This document shows, in pieces, positions 13,801 through 22,800 of a stretch of DNA of 60,000 nt (position 1 is the stretch's first letter; every line of letters begins with the position of its first letter). A program made the translations under genes and the position numbers. The notes beneath the pieces are model-generated. The model had not been told where the DNA came from, ran no database searches, and saw only the letters and a program-made list of their open reading frames with translations. Source of the DNA: Tubiluchus corallicola (taxonomy: Eukaryota > Priapulida > Priapulimorpha > Priapulimorphida > Tubiluchidae); assembly GCA_030141605.1 (NCBI GenBank), contig JAQGDQ010000984.1, forward strand, positions 1 to 60,000, in the 5' to 3' direction.

Positions 13801-16036
13801 TGTAAAACCTATAGAAGTTCAGTTAGTGTATAGCTAGAAAAAAACGTTTGTAGCTGTGAAATAAGAGGATGAACAAAAATATGAAAATATGAAGTATGAA
13901 CACAAAGATGATAACAAATTGGTTAGACGGCACATTATGAGCAGCGGCGGATTATGATTTTATGGGCCTTAGGCTTGAGCTTGGAACGGGCCTTTTAAAT
14001 GTTGCTACACTGCTGAGCTGACGATACAACTACAGATGTATCGGCAAATTGTTTCCAATAACCTTCTGTCACGGTTCCCAAATGTTTACATATGTGTTAG
14101 AATGTACTTTTGATTGTTTCAAACTGCAAGTGAGGAACGATCATTCTCTGCTCTGAAAAGGATAAAAACTTATTTACGGTCATCTCAAAAGGATGACAAA
14201 TTAAACAATTTATCACTGATGCATATTGAGTCAGATATGTTGAAAAAAAATGGACTTTTCAGAAATTATAACTGACTTTTCCCCCAGAAAAATTCGGAAA
14301 CTGAAATTTTGAACTTAAACTTAAACTGTGTAAACGTGAATTGTGTAAACTTAAATTGGGTAAACTTGAATTGTGTAAACTTAAATTGTGTAAACTTGAT
14401 TTGTGTAAACCCGATTTGAAATATAGTGACTGACTTTTGAAAAAAAACTTTTTTCTATATTTTATTTTGGCGGGCCCCTTGCTCTTTTGTCAATTTATTT
14501 TTTTTTACAAAAAATTTTTTTTCGTTTTATTTTGCCGGGCCCCTTTTGATCCCGGGCCTTAGGCTTCAGCCTATTCAGCCTATAGGGCTATCCGCTACAC
14601 ATTATGAGTTAGTATACAATATCTAAGTTTTCACTGTAAATCAACGACATTTTAGTTTAACAAATCTAGCACTTTATGCTATAATTTTACTATAAGTAAT
14701 TGATTAATTGAGTGTATCCAGCTGAAGTCCGTGACACGATCCCAAAGATAGTGCGGGTAGTTTTTTCTACTAGATCGGATGCCATGAACCCTTACAAGAC
14801 GGTTGTAGCTTAATGTCACTGTACTACACAGACTGTGCGATACACATTACTAATATGCATTGTAATGAAATTACCAGTACCTGTCCTGAAAGTATAAATA
14901 TATGGTTTGTAATATAAATTTTAATAACTTCTAAAATAGTTTCTTGAGCGTAGTAGTAATGATGTACGCAGGTCGGATGCAAAAAAAATCGTTATTAGGC
15001 CTTTCTGTACTTGGCTCCTTGATCAAAATGACTGCGGTCATCGTAGGAGTTTAAATTTACATGTTTTATACAGCGTTATTGCCGACGCAAGCCTAATATG
15101 TGAAAAGGCAAACGTAAGTGGTATAAAATTTCAATACAAATTTTTTAAGCTTTATGTAAGTTGATGGTTTTCTTGTGCTTTAACATAGACATAGAACATT
15201 TATTTTCTCCAATTAGTTTAACACCAAAAGTTTTTTAAATATTAAGTAATTATAATCATGGAGCAGGGCAGGGAAGGACCATAGGGTCATCTAATCTCCT
15301 GCCCTTTCTTATAAATAGATTAGTATATTAAAAATTAACGGTGATGCTGCAGATAACAAAAACAAAAACAAATAAGAAAAAAATAGAAATAATGATACAA
15401 ATTATTCAAAAAGAACTGAAAATAAAAAATAATAAAGTTGGATACCTAAATCTAAACAAAACAATACAATTATTCAGTAATTAGGATTATTATATGTAGT
15501 AGTTTCAAATGCGGTCTTATTAACAGGGGAATTTGACCAAGGTTAGTGAGTAAAGTTAAAAACCGAGAGTATGGAAAGAAAAAAATAAGTATCAAAAAAG
15601 TGTAATATATCAAAATTTCTGAGAAAAAGTAAGTATGAGAAAGAGCAACAATTACTTGCTAGCGAGACGGAGAGGAAAAAAGAAAAAAAAGAAATTGCTA
15701 GCTTGCTTATTACTACTACTAGTCTTACAAGTTGTGCTACAGGTATATCCATTTAGTAAGATTTTTGTGTATTTTTTGGAAGCAGAAAATAAGCTGCCTT
15801 CAAAGGTATCTTTTGGCAAGGAATTCCATAATTTAACGAGAGTTGAGAGGGTGATGAATAGTAAATCGTAAATACATGATGTAGGTAAATCATTCTTTTA
15901 CCGGTCTGGCATTTCACTCACCTGAAGGCTCACCACTATCACTTCCACCACCTCCTGTTGGATATTGAGGAAACTGCGGGATTTCTGGCGGCGGCACATC
16001 TTTCCTAATGCCAAGCAACGGGTTTAACCAAGACAT
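3643..16036 (-). CDS. ATAD3: ATAD3 gene, complete, five coding exons (mitochondrial AAA ATPase)
   Basis: ATAD3 is an inner-mitochondrial-membrane AAA+ ATPase spanning to contact sites, implicated in nucleoid organisation, cholesterol handling and mitochondrial protein synthesis (family knowledge). Coding exons in transcript order are 16036-15922, 11037-10838, 10166-10030, 6747-6584 and 4877-3643. Lengths 115+200+137+164+1235 give 1851 nt, i.e. 616 residues plus stop, close to human ATAD3A. The N-terminus MSWLNPLLG matches the family MSWLFG start. Residues about 40-240 are charged coiled coil. A hydrophobic segment lies at about 258-276. Walker A GPPGTGKT is at 363-370, Walker [10 protein letters not shown] at 417-425, and the arginine-finger region NDR ends at R477. 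All internal junctions keep phase with GT/AG borders. The AAA domain lies in one long GC-rich exon, while introns hold satellites and MITEs. Reading from remembered family sequence, not from a database search. Confidence 0.96.
4986..5578. repeat. CAA/CAG-rich cryptic simple repeat, imperfectly duplicated
   Basis: ACA/GCA/CAA triplets throughout the middle of ATAD3 intron 4. AAGAACAACACCAGAAGCAT and ACAGCATCAG recur about 270-280 bp apart, showing a partial duplication. It is open in several frames but has no homology; it lies within an intron. Confidence 0.85.
6040..6562 (+). mobile_element. TTAA-type MITE family A (copy 1)
   Basis: Left end AAAGGAAAACTGGGTGATCG, right end CAATCATCCGGTCTTCGTTT AAC, matching copies at 53194-53750 and 26372-27380. 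Noncoding, about 520 bp. The TTAA target is partly decayed here. It sits about 20 bp from the donor of ATAD3 coding exon 4. Confidence 0.8.
6584..6747 (-). CDS. ATAD3: ATAD3 coding exon 4 (coiled coil)
   Basis: Acceptor tttccag| then G TAT GAC. Encodes [20 protein letters not shown] and [20 protein letters not shown], aligning with human YEDQL...NEENLRKQEESV. Ends AAA G|gtgtgg. A satellite begins just outside its acceptor (6751), and a TTAA-type MITE ends about 20 bp inside the intron past its donor. Confidence 0.94.
6751..7378. repeat. 63-bp satellite abutting an ATAD3 acceptor, about ten copies
   Basis: Unit has AACAAAACAAAAGAACGTTC, CCTTCTCAGCTCTGGTAACA, AACAGAAGTGAACTGATTC. It starts within 4 bp of the acceptor at 6748. 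On the transcribed strand each unit presents TTTGTTACCAG, one mismatch from the true TTTGTTTCCAG. Confidence 0.92.
7379..8560. other. ATAD3 intron, AT-rich, nothing recognised
   Basis: No array, element terminus or convincing coding frame seen. 8090-8105 (GGGCCCTTTCACTAGATATTG) is shared in inverted form with 35380-35400, so part of it is an unidentified dispersed repeat. Confidence 0.5.
8935..9300 (-). mobile_element. Partial copy of element family F (pogo-like MITE)
   Basis: Reverse of 32431-32760: contains GATTTTCAGCTATGCGGAGT, TTACTGTACTAAGTTCAAGG and the CTGCCTGGCATGAATTTATG segment. One terminus (AGTAAACTCCGCAT inverted) is visible; the other end is lost. Confidence 0.65.
9420..9920 (+). 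mobile_element. hAT-type MITE, complete, with 8-bp target duplication
   Basis: Begins CAGGGGTGTGCAAATT and ends TTTGCACACCCCTG. Flanks GTCTACAT (9412-9419) and GTCTAAAT (9921-9928) differ by one base. Contains the GCGGCCCGCGGGCCAC motif common to hAT ends. 501 bp, noncoding. Confidence 0.93.
10030..10166 (-). CDS. ATAD3: ATAD3 coding exon 3 (coiled coil)
   Basis: Acceptor gcgtag| then GAATACGAAGCA. Encodes [16 protein letters not shown] and [20 protein letters not shown], the signature coiled-coil region of ATAD3. Ends AAG AG|gtaggt; the split Arg codon is completed by the next exon. Confidence 0.94.
10838..11037 (-). CDS. ATAD3: ATAD3 coding exon 2 (coiled coil)
   Basis: Acceptor tttgcag| precedes ATGCGGAT. 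It encodes [13 protein letters not shown], then [17 protein letters not shown], which matches the human [17 protein letters not shown] block. It ends with AAA|gtgtgt in phase 0. The donor is weaker than consensus (no G at -1, gtgtgt). Confidence 0.92.
11083..11607. repeat. 36-bp satellite made from a MITE terminus, about 14 copies
   Basis: Unit GGTTTAAAGGACAAGAAAAG GGGTACCTGAAGTA. The same sequence is the single-copy end of family C elements (18840-18872, 45390-45410), and 11608-11780 continues as the rest of that element. Lies 45 bp beyond the ATAD3 acceptor at 11038. Confidence 0.9.
11790..11970 (+). mobile_element. Partial copy of TTAA-type MITE family E
   Basis: Shares GTGGGATACAGGCTATATTT, AGCACACGCGGGCACAGG, AATAATTATTATG and GGGACTGAAAGGGTTAA with 51598-52052. 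Confidence 0.7.
12527..13007 (-). mobile_element. hAT-type MITE, complete, reverse orientation
   Basis: Same family as 9420-9920. CAGGGGTGTGCAAATTATCT at the left, GCACACCCCTG at the right, flanked by AGTTAATC and ATTTAATC (8-bp target duplication with one change). 481 bp. Confidence 0.93.
13362..13815. mobile_element. Foldback element with internal CAAATGTAGAC repeats
   Basis: Outer arms TATAGGTTTTACACGTCAAA and CATTTGACATGTAAAACCTA are inverted. Inside are many short direct copies of TAAGTCAAATGTAG on one arm and CTACATTTGA(G/C)TTACC on the other. A second copy is at about 26425-26900. Confidence 0.8.
13942..14597 (+). pseudogene. Relic of a hAT transposon (dimerisation-domain fragment)
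   Basis: 14126-14250 translates as [39 protein letters not shown], the hallmark C-terminal dimerisation block of hAT transposases. Ends are imperfect inverted repeats (GCGGCGGATT...GGGCCTTAGGCTT versus AAGGCCCGGG...AGCGGATAGC inverted). An 11-bp direct repeat CACATTATGAG (13931-13941, 14598-14608) marks the insertion site. The interior has tandem GTGTAAACTTGAATT units. Confidence 0.85.
14701..15025 (+). mobile_element. Truncated hAT MITE (same family as 9420-9920)
   Basis: Internal part only: GATTAATTGAGTGTATCCAG through GGCTCCTTGATCAAAATG; both termini are missing. Confidence 0.85.
15177..15870 (-). mobile_element. Probable LINE 3' end, reverse orientation
   Basis: Nearly duplicates 39145-39640 (ACATAGACATAGAACATTTA, GAGCAGGGCAGGGAAGGACC). 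On the minus strand it ends in AATAAATGTTCTATGTCTATG, the short-repeat tail style of LINEs. No coding part recognised. Confidence 0.6.
15922..16036 (-). CDS. ATAD3: ATAD3 coding exon 1 (start codon)
   Basis: Begins with ATG at 16036-16034 reading [20 protein letters not shown], the conserved ATAD3 N-terminus, followed by a Gly/Ser-rich stretch. It ends TCA G|gtgagt, leaving one base (phase 1) that joins the next exon as GAT (Asp). The 5' UTR and any noncoding exon were not identified. Confidence 0.93.
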
Positions 16037-16313
16037 TTTAAACGATCCTCAAATAATATTCTAAATTACGTAATTACAGTACTTAAATGGTTAAGTCTTA
16101 GTAACTCCTCTTTTTACAGTACAGCAAGAAACACATGGTCTATAAGACGTTCTCTTGTTTCGACTTGCGCCACCTATTGGAGAAATCCTGTTAAGTTAAT
16201 GTTTTCATTACTGTTTTGTGATTGTGCTAAGTGAAATATTAAAATTTTGTTGTTTTCGTTATTTACTATGCAGTAAATTCACCAAACTGGCTTCCAAAAA
16301 GAGAAATAATGTG
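16037..16313. promoter_or_regulatory. Shared ATAD3/FEM1 head-to-head intergenic region
   Basis: Only 277 bp separate the ATAD3 start codon (minus) and the FEM1 start codon (plus), so the promoters and 5' UTRs of both must overlap or lie in unseen upstream exons. The stretch is AT-rich with no convincing TATA box or CpG cluster. GCGCCACCTATTGG near 16169-16182 includes an inverted CCAAT-like ATTGG. A bidirectional promoter is an inference from spacing. Confidence 0.55.
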
Positions 16314-16857
16314 ATGGAGTTTAGGAATGTCGTTTATATCGCTGCGCGTGATGGAAAGTTAAGACGACTACGAATTTTCTTGGATCATAGGTCAAGAGAA
16401 GACGTTAAACTTCTTGTTTCAGCAAAAACAGATGACGCAACACCTCTTCTGGCGGCATGTCGGAAAGGCCATTACGAAGTCGCCGAATATCTGGTCAAAG
16501 AATGTGGGGCTGACGTAGAACAAGTGGGGTCCGTGAGTTTTGATAATGAAACAATTGAGGGTGCACCTCCCCTGTGGTGTGCGGCGGCAGCAGGTTATCT
16601 CCCAATAGTTCAGCTTCTACAGCGACATGGCGCATCGGTGAATAGCACAACTTACACAAATTCTACGCCGCTGCGAGCCGCATGTTTTGACGGACACATG
16701 GAAATTGTGAAATACCTGATAAACAACAAGGCAGATATTGAAGTTCCTAATAGACACGGTCATACATGCCTTATGATATCTTGTTACAAAAAACATTACG
16801 AAATTGCACGATACTTGATAAAACTTGGTGCCGATATTAATAGGAAAAGTTTAAAAG
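16314..16857 (+). CDS. FEM1: FEM1 coding exon 1 (ankyrin repeats 1-4)
   Basis: 181 codons plus one base, ending NRKSLK G|gtttga. Key family block: SVSFDNETIEGAPPLWCAAA. The donor gtttga is weak. Past the splice point the frame soon stops (about 16901), which supports the border. Confidence 0.94.
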
Positions 16858-19800
16858 GTTTGATTCTAATTCATTTTTTTTTGGTTTGTTTTATGTTTTA
16901 ATTGGTTAGTTAAATACTTTACATATTTTCTTAATCATCATTTCATATTTTTCATTTTATTTCTTTGTTGCATAGCTTATTTAGTTATTTCGCTTTCACG
17001 TTTAATGTATTCCCCCATAAATTCATGTGAACAGCAGCACTACAAATTTTTTACAATTTACACTAATCTGAAAAGGGTAGCTGACTCGATGACCTATTGG
17101 TCTTTCGCTACCCTTTCTTCTGCACCCCCCCTCAACTGTTTCCTTTATGCTTAATTTATCCTTTTTAATCAGTAAGTATAAAAATAATAGTCAATTTGTA
17201 TACAGGTGTAAGTGAGGAGATAAATAAAAATGTCTATGTCATTGCTCTTAGCAAGATACAGTCAAACCTTGTTATACGCCAGGTCTGGGACATTGATCGC
17301 TCAATATGGCGGTACAGCGTAGTTCACAGTAAGGCGAGGTTCATGAAATATCAAAGCAATTCCAGTCTTTAACCTCGATTTTGTTTCCTAGTTAATTTTA
17401 ATGTCATAAATAGTACAATATTAGTATACCTACAACAATACGTGTGGATATAACAATCTGGGTATATAAAGAATTTAATACCTTAGAAAGGGCATGCTAA
17501 AATATTACAAATCGGCGTTAGGAGTAAAGAGCTCAACACCCACACCAGCTGTCTTGAGGGAATTGGGCAAATATCCCATCAACCTATCAATTAAAATGAG
17601 ACATTAAGTATTGGCTTTGTTTAGTTTCACTGCCAGATAACAAACTGTGCAAGAAAGATTATATTTTGTCTAAACAATATAATGTACCGTAGTATCTAGG
17701 ACTAACAAAAATACTGTCTGATATTAATCTAGTGTTTTTATTAGAAAATGATATAGTGCCATTGTATATGAATACTTTGTATATTGGTGTAGGAAAGTTG
17801 CAAGTATGTTATGTCACCTTTCGGAAAAATGCACTAGCCGAAATATCAAAGTTATCTTTTTACAGTAAATTCAAAACTTCTTTTAAATTTGAATCTTATT
17901 TGTTAAATGTAAAGAATGTTAAAAATCGAAAAACATTGACTAAGCTTAGAACAAGCGCTTACTCAATGCCTATTGTACATTTTTGGTACATTAACAAAAT
18001 TAATGCAGGTGTAGTTCTACGGCAGCACGTTGCAAAACTTTTATGTAACACAATGTGGAATAGCAGATAGATAGATAATTTTATTTATCTGTTGTAATAC
18101 ACGCAAAAAAACAATTACATAGCAAAATAAATTGTTAGTATTAGAGAAAGGGTGGCGAAAAAACCCTAGAGGACCCTTTTAAGCACAAGAAAACCCTGCA
18201 TAAACATAAAACTTGAAAAATTCGTTTTGAAATTTTATATCGCTTATATACTGCCTTTTTGCGTGCAGGACTTCAATCGGCAGTCACGCTGTATAGAACA
18301 TGTAAATTTAAACTCCCGCGATGACCGTTAGACGCAGCCATTTTCACGACAGGTCATTTGAAACAAGTTTAAATAACATTTTGTAAAGTTTGAAAAAATA
18401 ATCAGAGCATTCGTAGCGCACAAGTCACTAGCTAAATAAAATTTAAAATTACTGTATCTTGTCAATAACATTAAAAATAGGTTTTTTGGTTAGTAAGTGG
18501 TGCACCCTGGAGGGTGAGTCAGCGACATTTTATCAATTGGTGAAAACATTTTAAATAATTAATAATTTTCTTTTCTAGTTACATAAGCCTTTCTAGCAGG
18601 TGAGCAAAATGCTAAGTAATATAACTTTGCATGGAAAGTTTTTAGGGACATAATTTAACATTGCCTTTTCTTCCCTTGATTTATGTTTGGTACACGGCGT
18701 CATGTAATGGCTCTGTCGGAACAGTATTGCCGGAGATTTAAAATGAAAACAAACTAAAATTCCTTTCTGTGCGAGTAAGATATACGCATAAAATTGCTAT
18801 AAAGTAATATAATTTTTTAAGGCGATTTTTCTGAAACCTACTTCAGGTACCCCTTTTCTTGTCCTTTAAGTAAGGTTATAACAAGAATATCTTGCGATGA
18901 AATACGCATAAAATGAGTAAATCAAACTGAAATAACACTGTAAAGTGGCTTTATAAACAAATAAAGCAGATTGGTTTGTGCGTGATGTTACAATGACAGG
19001 CAAAAAAAGCAAAAATGAAATTTTTATCAGCATTATTTATTCAGGGATGAGAATTTTCTGCGGATACGCGGAATACCGAGTTTTTGGAAGACCAGTAGTG
19101 CCATTTTTTTTAAATTGAGTGAATTCGTTGTGAAAATTTTTACGGACCCAGTACATTATTTCACAAGCTGACCGCTAGTTGGCAGGCCGTCAGTTTGTTT
19201 ACATAACGTACATCAGTGTAATCACGTGTATATCTCTATGTATAATAATATACAATCAGTTGTGCAGAGTTATTTGAGTCAATTGCAGACAGTTTATATA
19301 TACTTTTGCATAGGAGCGGCCAGTACTTAGGCGTTTTTGAGACAATTAGGTATCATGTATCCTTGATAGTTGGGTATTTTAAATTATGCATGAAACAAGG
19401 TAATTGATATTTTAAGTCCGCTTAGAGGCTCTCTATGGTCATCAAAATTGCAATTTGTTGCTTTGCCCCCTTGAACCCCCGCGACCTCCAAACCCCCGGC
19501 CTGTTTCAGAGTTTTTTGCAATTTGTCATTCTCATCCCTGTTTATTAGACTCGCTGTTAATAAAATCAGTTGCTTTAATTCATTCAAAAACAGCTGGTAC
19601 GGGTCACTCCTATTCAAATGTATATAAAAACTACTGGCAATTCACTAAAAAAAATCCATGTAATTGACGCAAGATTTTTGTATCAGACATCCATGTAAGT
19701 GTGGTATGTCTATATACGTACAATCATGTTAAAGCAAAACCGGACCCAATCTTAAACTGCAGGTCAAAACAATTTACTCTTTAAAATATTGAAAGGAAAC

Positions 19801-22800
19801 GCTATTTTTTTTAAAGAATGACTTACGTGAAAGAATTATTACCACACAAACACAATTTCATGTTCGCGCCACTAGTTTTTCACTGTTACATGCATTTCGC
19901 CATTCTCTAGTTAGACGGGCAGTAGCGCCTGCATTTCGGAAACGCGTTGCAGAAAAACAGATGCTGTACCTCCTAGTTCGGATGTGTTGGTTTGTGACGA
20001 ATTGCACACATTCGGCAGCTCATGCATGAGCACAGCGGTAAATGTGAGTGTTGAATTTTTATGAAAGCTGAATTTTTAATCATTTGCCTAGTGGGGTCCT
20101 GTTGAAACTCCTGCTACTTTTCACAAAAATGTTTAACCCTTATAGGGTCACGATTTTTTACAACCAATTTTGGTAACTGGGGGGTAAAAAATTATTTGTG
20201 GTTATGCTGATCACCATAGGATACATTATACCTCTGCTTAAAGTCATGTGACTTACTAGTAATGCGAAATTTAAATTCACTTAGTTACGTTCCCTTATCT
20301 ATGCTGGAATAAATGTAGACAACCGACATTGTTAGCGCGTGTGTAAAAGTCATTGTTATTTTGAATTTATTGTCTACTACTTTCTTCTTTTAGGTGGAGT
20401 AATTTGAGTAACTGACATTATCAGATACATCGCCCGTATGATGTATAGACAAGCGAAGTAAAGTGACGACAATTTTGAAAAATCGACATATTGCATTTTC
20501 ACTTTTATTTCGTGGTGAGACAATGCACCTAAAATAAATAACTGAAAGTATTTTGTGCAAAAAACATATTTAGAAAAAGTCATAGAAAAGGTTTACTGAG
20601 AAGCGTATGGTAAAAAGGTAAAATGCAAAAAACCGGGCTGGGGGTAATTTTTTACCCCCCCCCCCCCCCGGTGACCCTATAAGGGTTAATCAGTAAACTG
20701 TTGCTGTTACACCACCAGGCGGCGCCAGTAATCCACAGGTCAATATTCTTTGCGATTTTTTTACAAGCGTAAATGTCATCGAACATATAAGAGTACAGAG
20801 TTAACTTTGACAAAATAACTTTCACCAGACGGTTTAGTCTAGTGGCAATGCGTCTGCTTTCCGTCTGAGAGGTCGTGAGTTCGAACCAGCGGCCGCGTCG
20901 TACCAAAGACTTTAAAAATGGTACCTGCTGTTGCCCTGCCTGGCACGTGGTATTTAAGGTAAAAGTGGGGTAATAATAGTCTCTGTTATGTAGTTGTAGG
21001 TTATTTACAGTCGGCGATAAAAGCTGACTTTAAATAAATATTATTATTATTATTAATATTATTATTATTATTATTATAGAGAATAAGTGTAAAGATCTAA
21101 CATTTAAAACTTTCGCCACAAGAAATGTGATATTTGCTTGTTTGTAGAGAATCACCTAAGCAAATCCTAGCAAGAAACTGCTTATTCTGAGTTAACCTTT
21201 TTTACATATACATGTATGTTTATAGTGAAACAGTAGGCCTATAGTCTATTATATGCACCATAACTGAATACAAGAAAAGTTAATTACGTAAACGAAAAGT
21301 TCTCGATAAAAATGTCTCATTTTAAGTGAGTCATTAATGTCTAAATAATTAATTTAATTATTTTCTTTTAATTCGTTAGTTTAAACTTTAAAATTAATTA
21401 CTCAAACCTGTTTACATTTGCGTGAGCATTGTGATTCGTCTTTGGCAAAATTTAACATTACGTATGCAAAATGTTCTCAATAAAAATGCTTGATTTTAAG
21501 TGAGTCACTAATGTCTAAATAATTAATTTAATTATTTTCTTTTAATTCATTAGTTTAACTTTTAAAATTGATGACTCTGACCGGTGTGTACTTGTGTGAA
21601 TTTTTTCCCATCCCAAAATGCATTGTATAAGGAGGTTTGACTGTACTTCTATTCTAGTTCAAATATTCAAAATTCTATTTTACTTAAACTTTTAACACCA
21701 AAATACTCACTTAGATTATTGAACAGAGCTACGCAAAAATTCAGTATTGTACAGTCAACCTTTCCTGGATATAAGGGACACCTCCCGACCGGAAAAAACC
21801 GTCTCTTATATCCCATGACCCTTATAGTCGAAGTTGAGTCAGACCGAGGGTGTTCTTAGACCTGTACTTTTCTGTACTTTTACCCGTATTTTTATGGATT
21901 ATTGCTACACACTCAGTGCAAACGGCATGTAGGAAGCTCCTTCAGTAACGCGAGATGTATGTGACTGTAAAAACTGAGCTGTTCGAAGGCCGAGTTTATG
22001 AAAAATTGAGGTTAAAAATCGATCAATTTCACTTGATTTGATAGTGCTATGAGCATATAGTTAATTAAAAAAACCAGATTTAAAATAATTAGTTTGTTTT
22101 GAAATGGCGGTCAGTTATTAAAGTTCAAAAAAATGACTAAGTCCAGTTTGAGCAAAAGGTTAAAAATTGTACTTTTGGCATTCTATTATTTATAACTAAG
22201 GATTCCAAATACAGGCTTTAGTATGTTAGTGTTGTTAAATGGAGTGCATTGCACGAGAAATAATCATATCAAGTCATATGGCAACATAGTATTCGTTTTT
22301 CCAGCATCCAAAATTCATCCAAATGATGTTTTACCTTAACAGGTGTGAAAATGGACCTTTTACAAAAGTGTGCTAACTTGTCAACTTTAGAGTGTTATAA
22401 AAGATGCCAATTCAGCTGATAGTTAATTGTTAATATAATTTTTGGTAGCCCATTGTAGTGTAATTAGATAATCATAAACATTTTGCACCTCCACATTTAC
22501 CTGGGTTTCCATTACGCGGGACCTGAAGATATCATCCCTTATAACCAAAAGTCTCTTATATCTGAGTGCCTTATATACGAAGATTTTTATAAGGAAAACA
22601 GTCACGAAAAATCAGGATCGGTGTTGGTGGTCCCTTATAAGCGAGTGTCCTTTATAAACGAGTACCCTATACCCGAGGTTGACTGTACTATGAGGTTGTA
22701 CTAGAATGCTGAATACAGTTCTTCAATTCCTGCTGCCGTTTTGTTAAATTGTCGTTTTCACTGTAAGCAAATTAAGTTTCATATTTTTGTATACATGTAG

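Larger units (their letters stand above)
17257..21645. mobile_element. Possible pogo/mariner-type element ends enclosing nested insertions
   Basis: TACAGTCAAACCTTGTTATA at 17257 and its inverted partner TATAAGGAGGTTTGACTGTA at 21626-21645 are the only such ends nearby and face inward. Between them lie at least six later insertions. Whether they bound one element is inference. Confidence 0.35.

Noticed and set aside
20825-20900. Functional tRNA gene
   Set aside because: A and B boxes are present but the acceptor arm does not pair and a SINE body with an (ATT)n tail follows.
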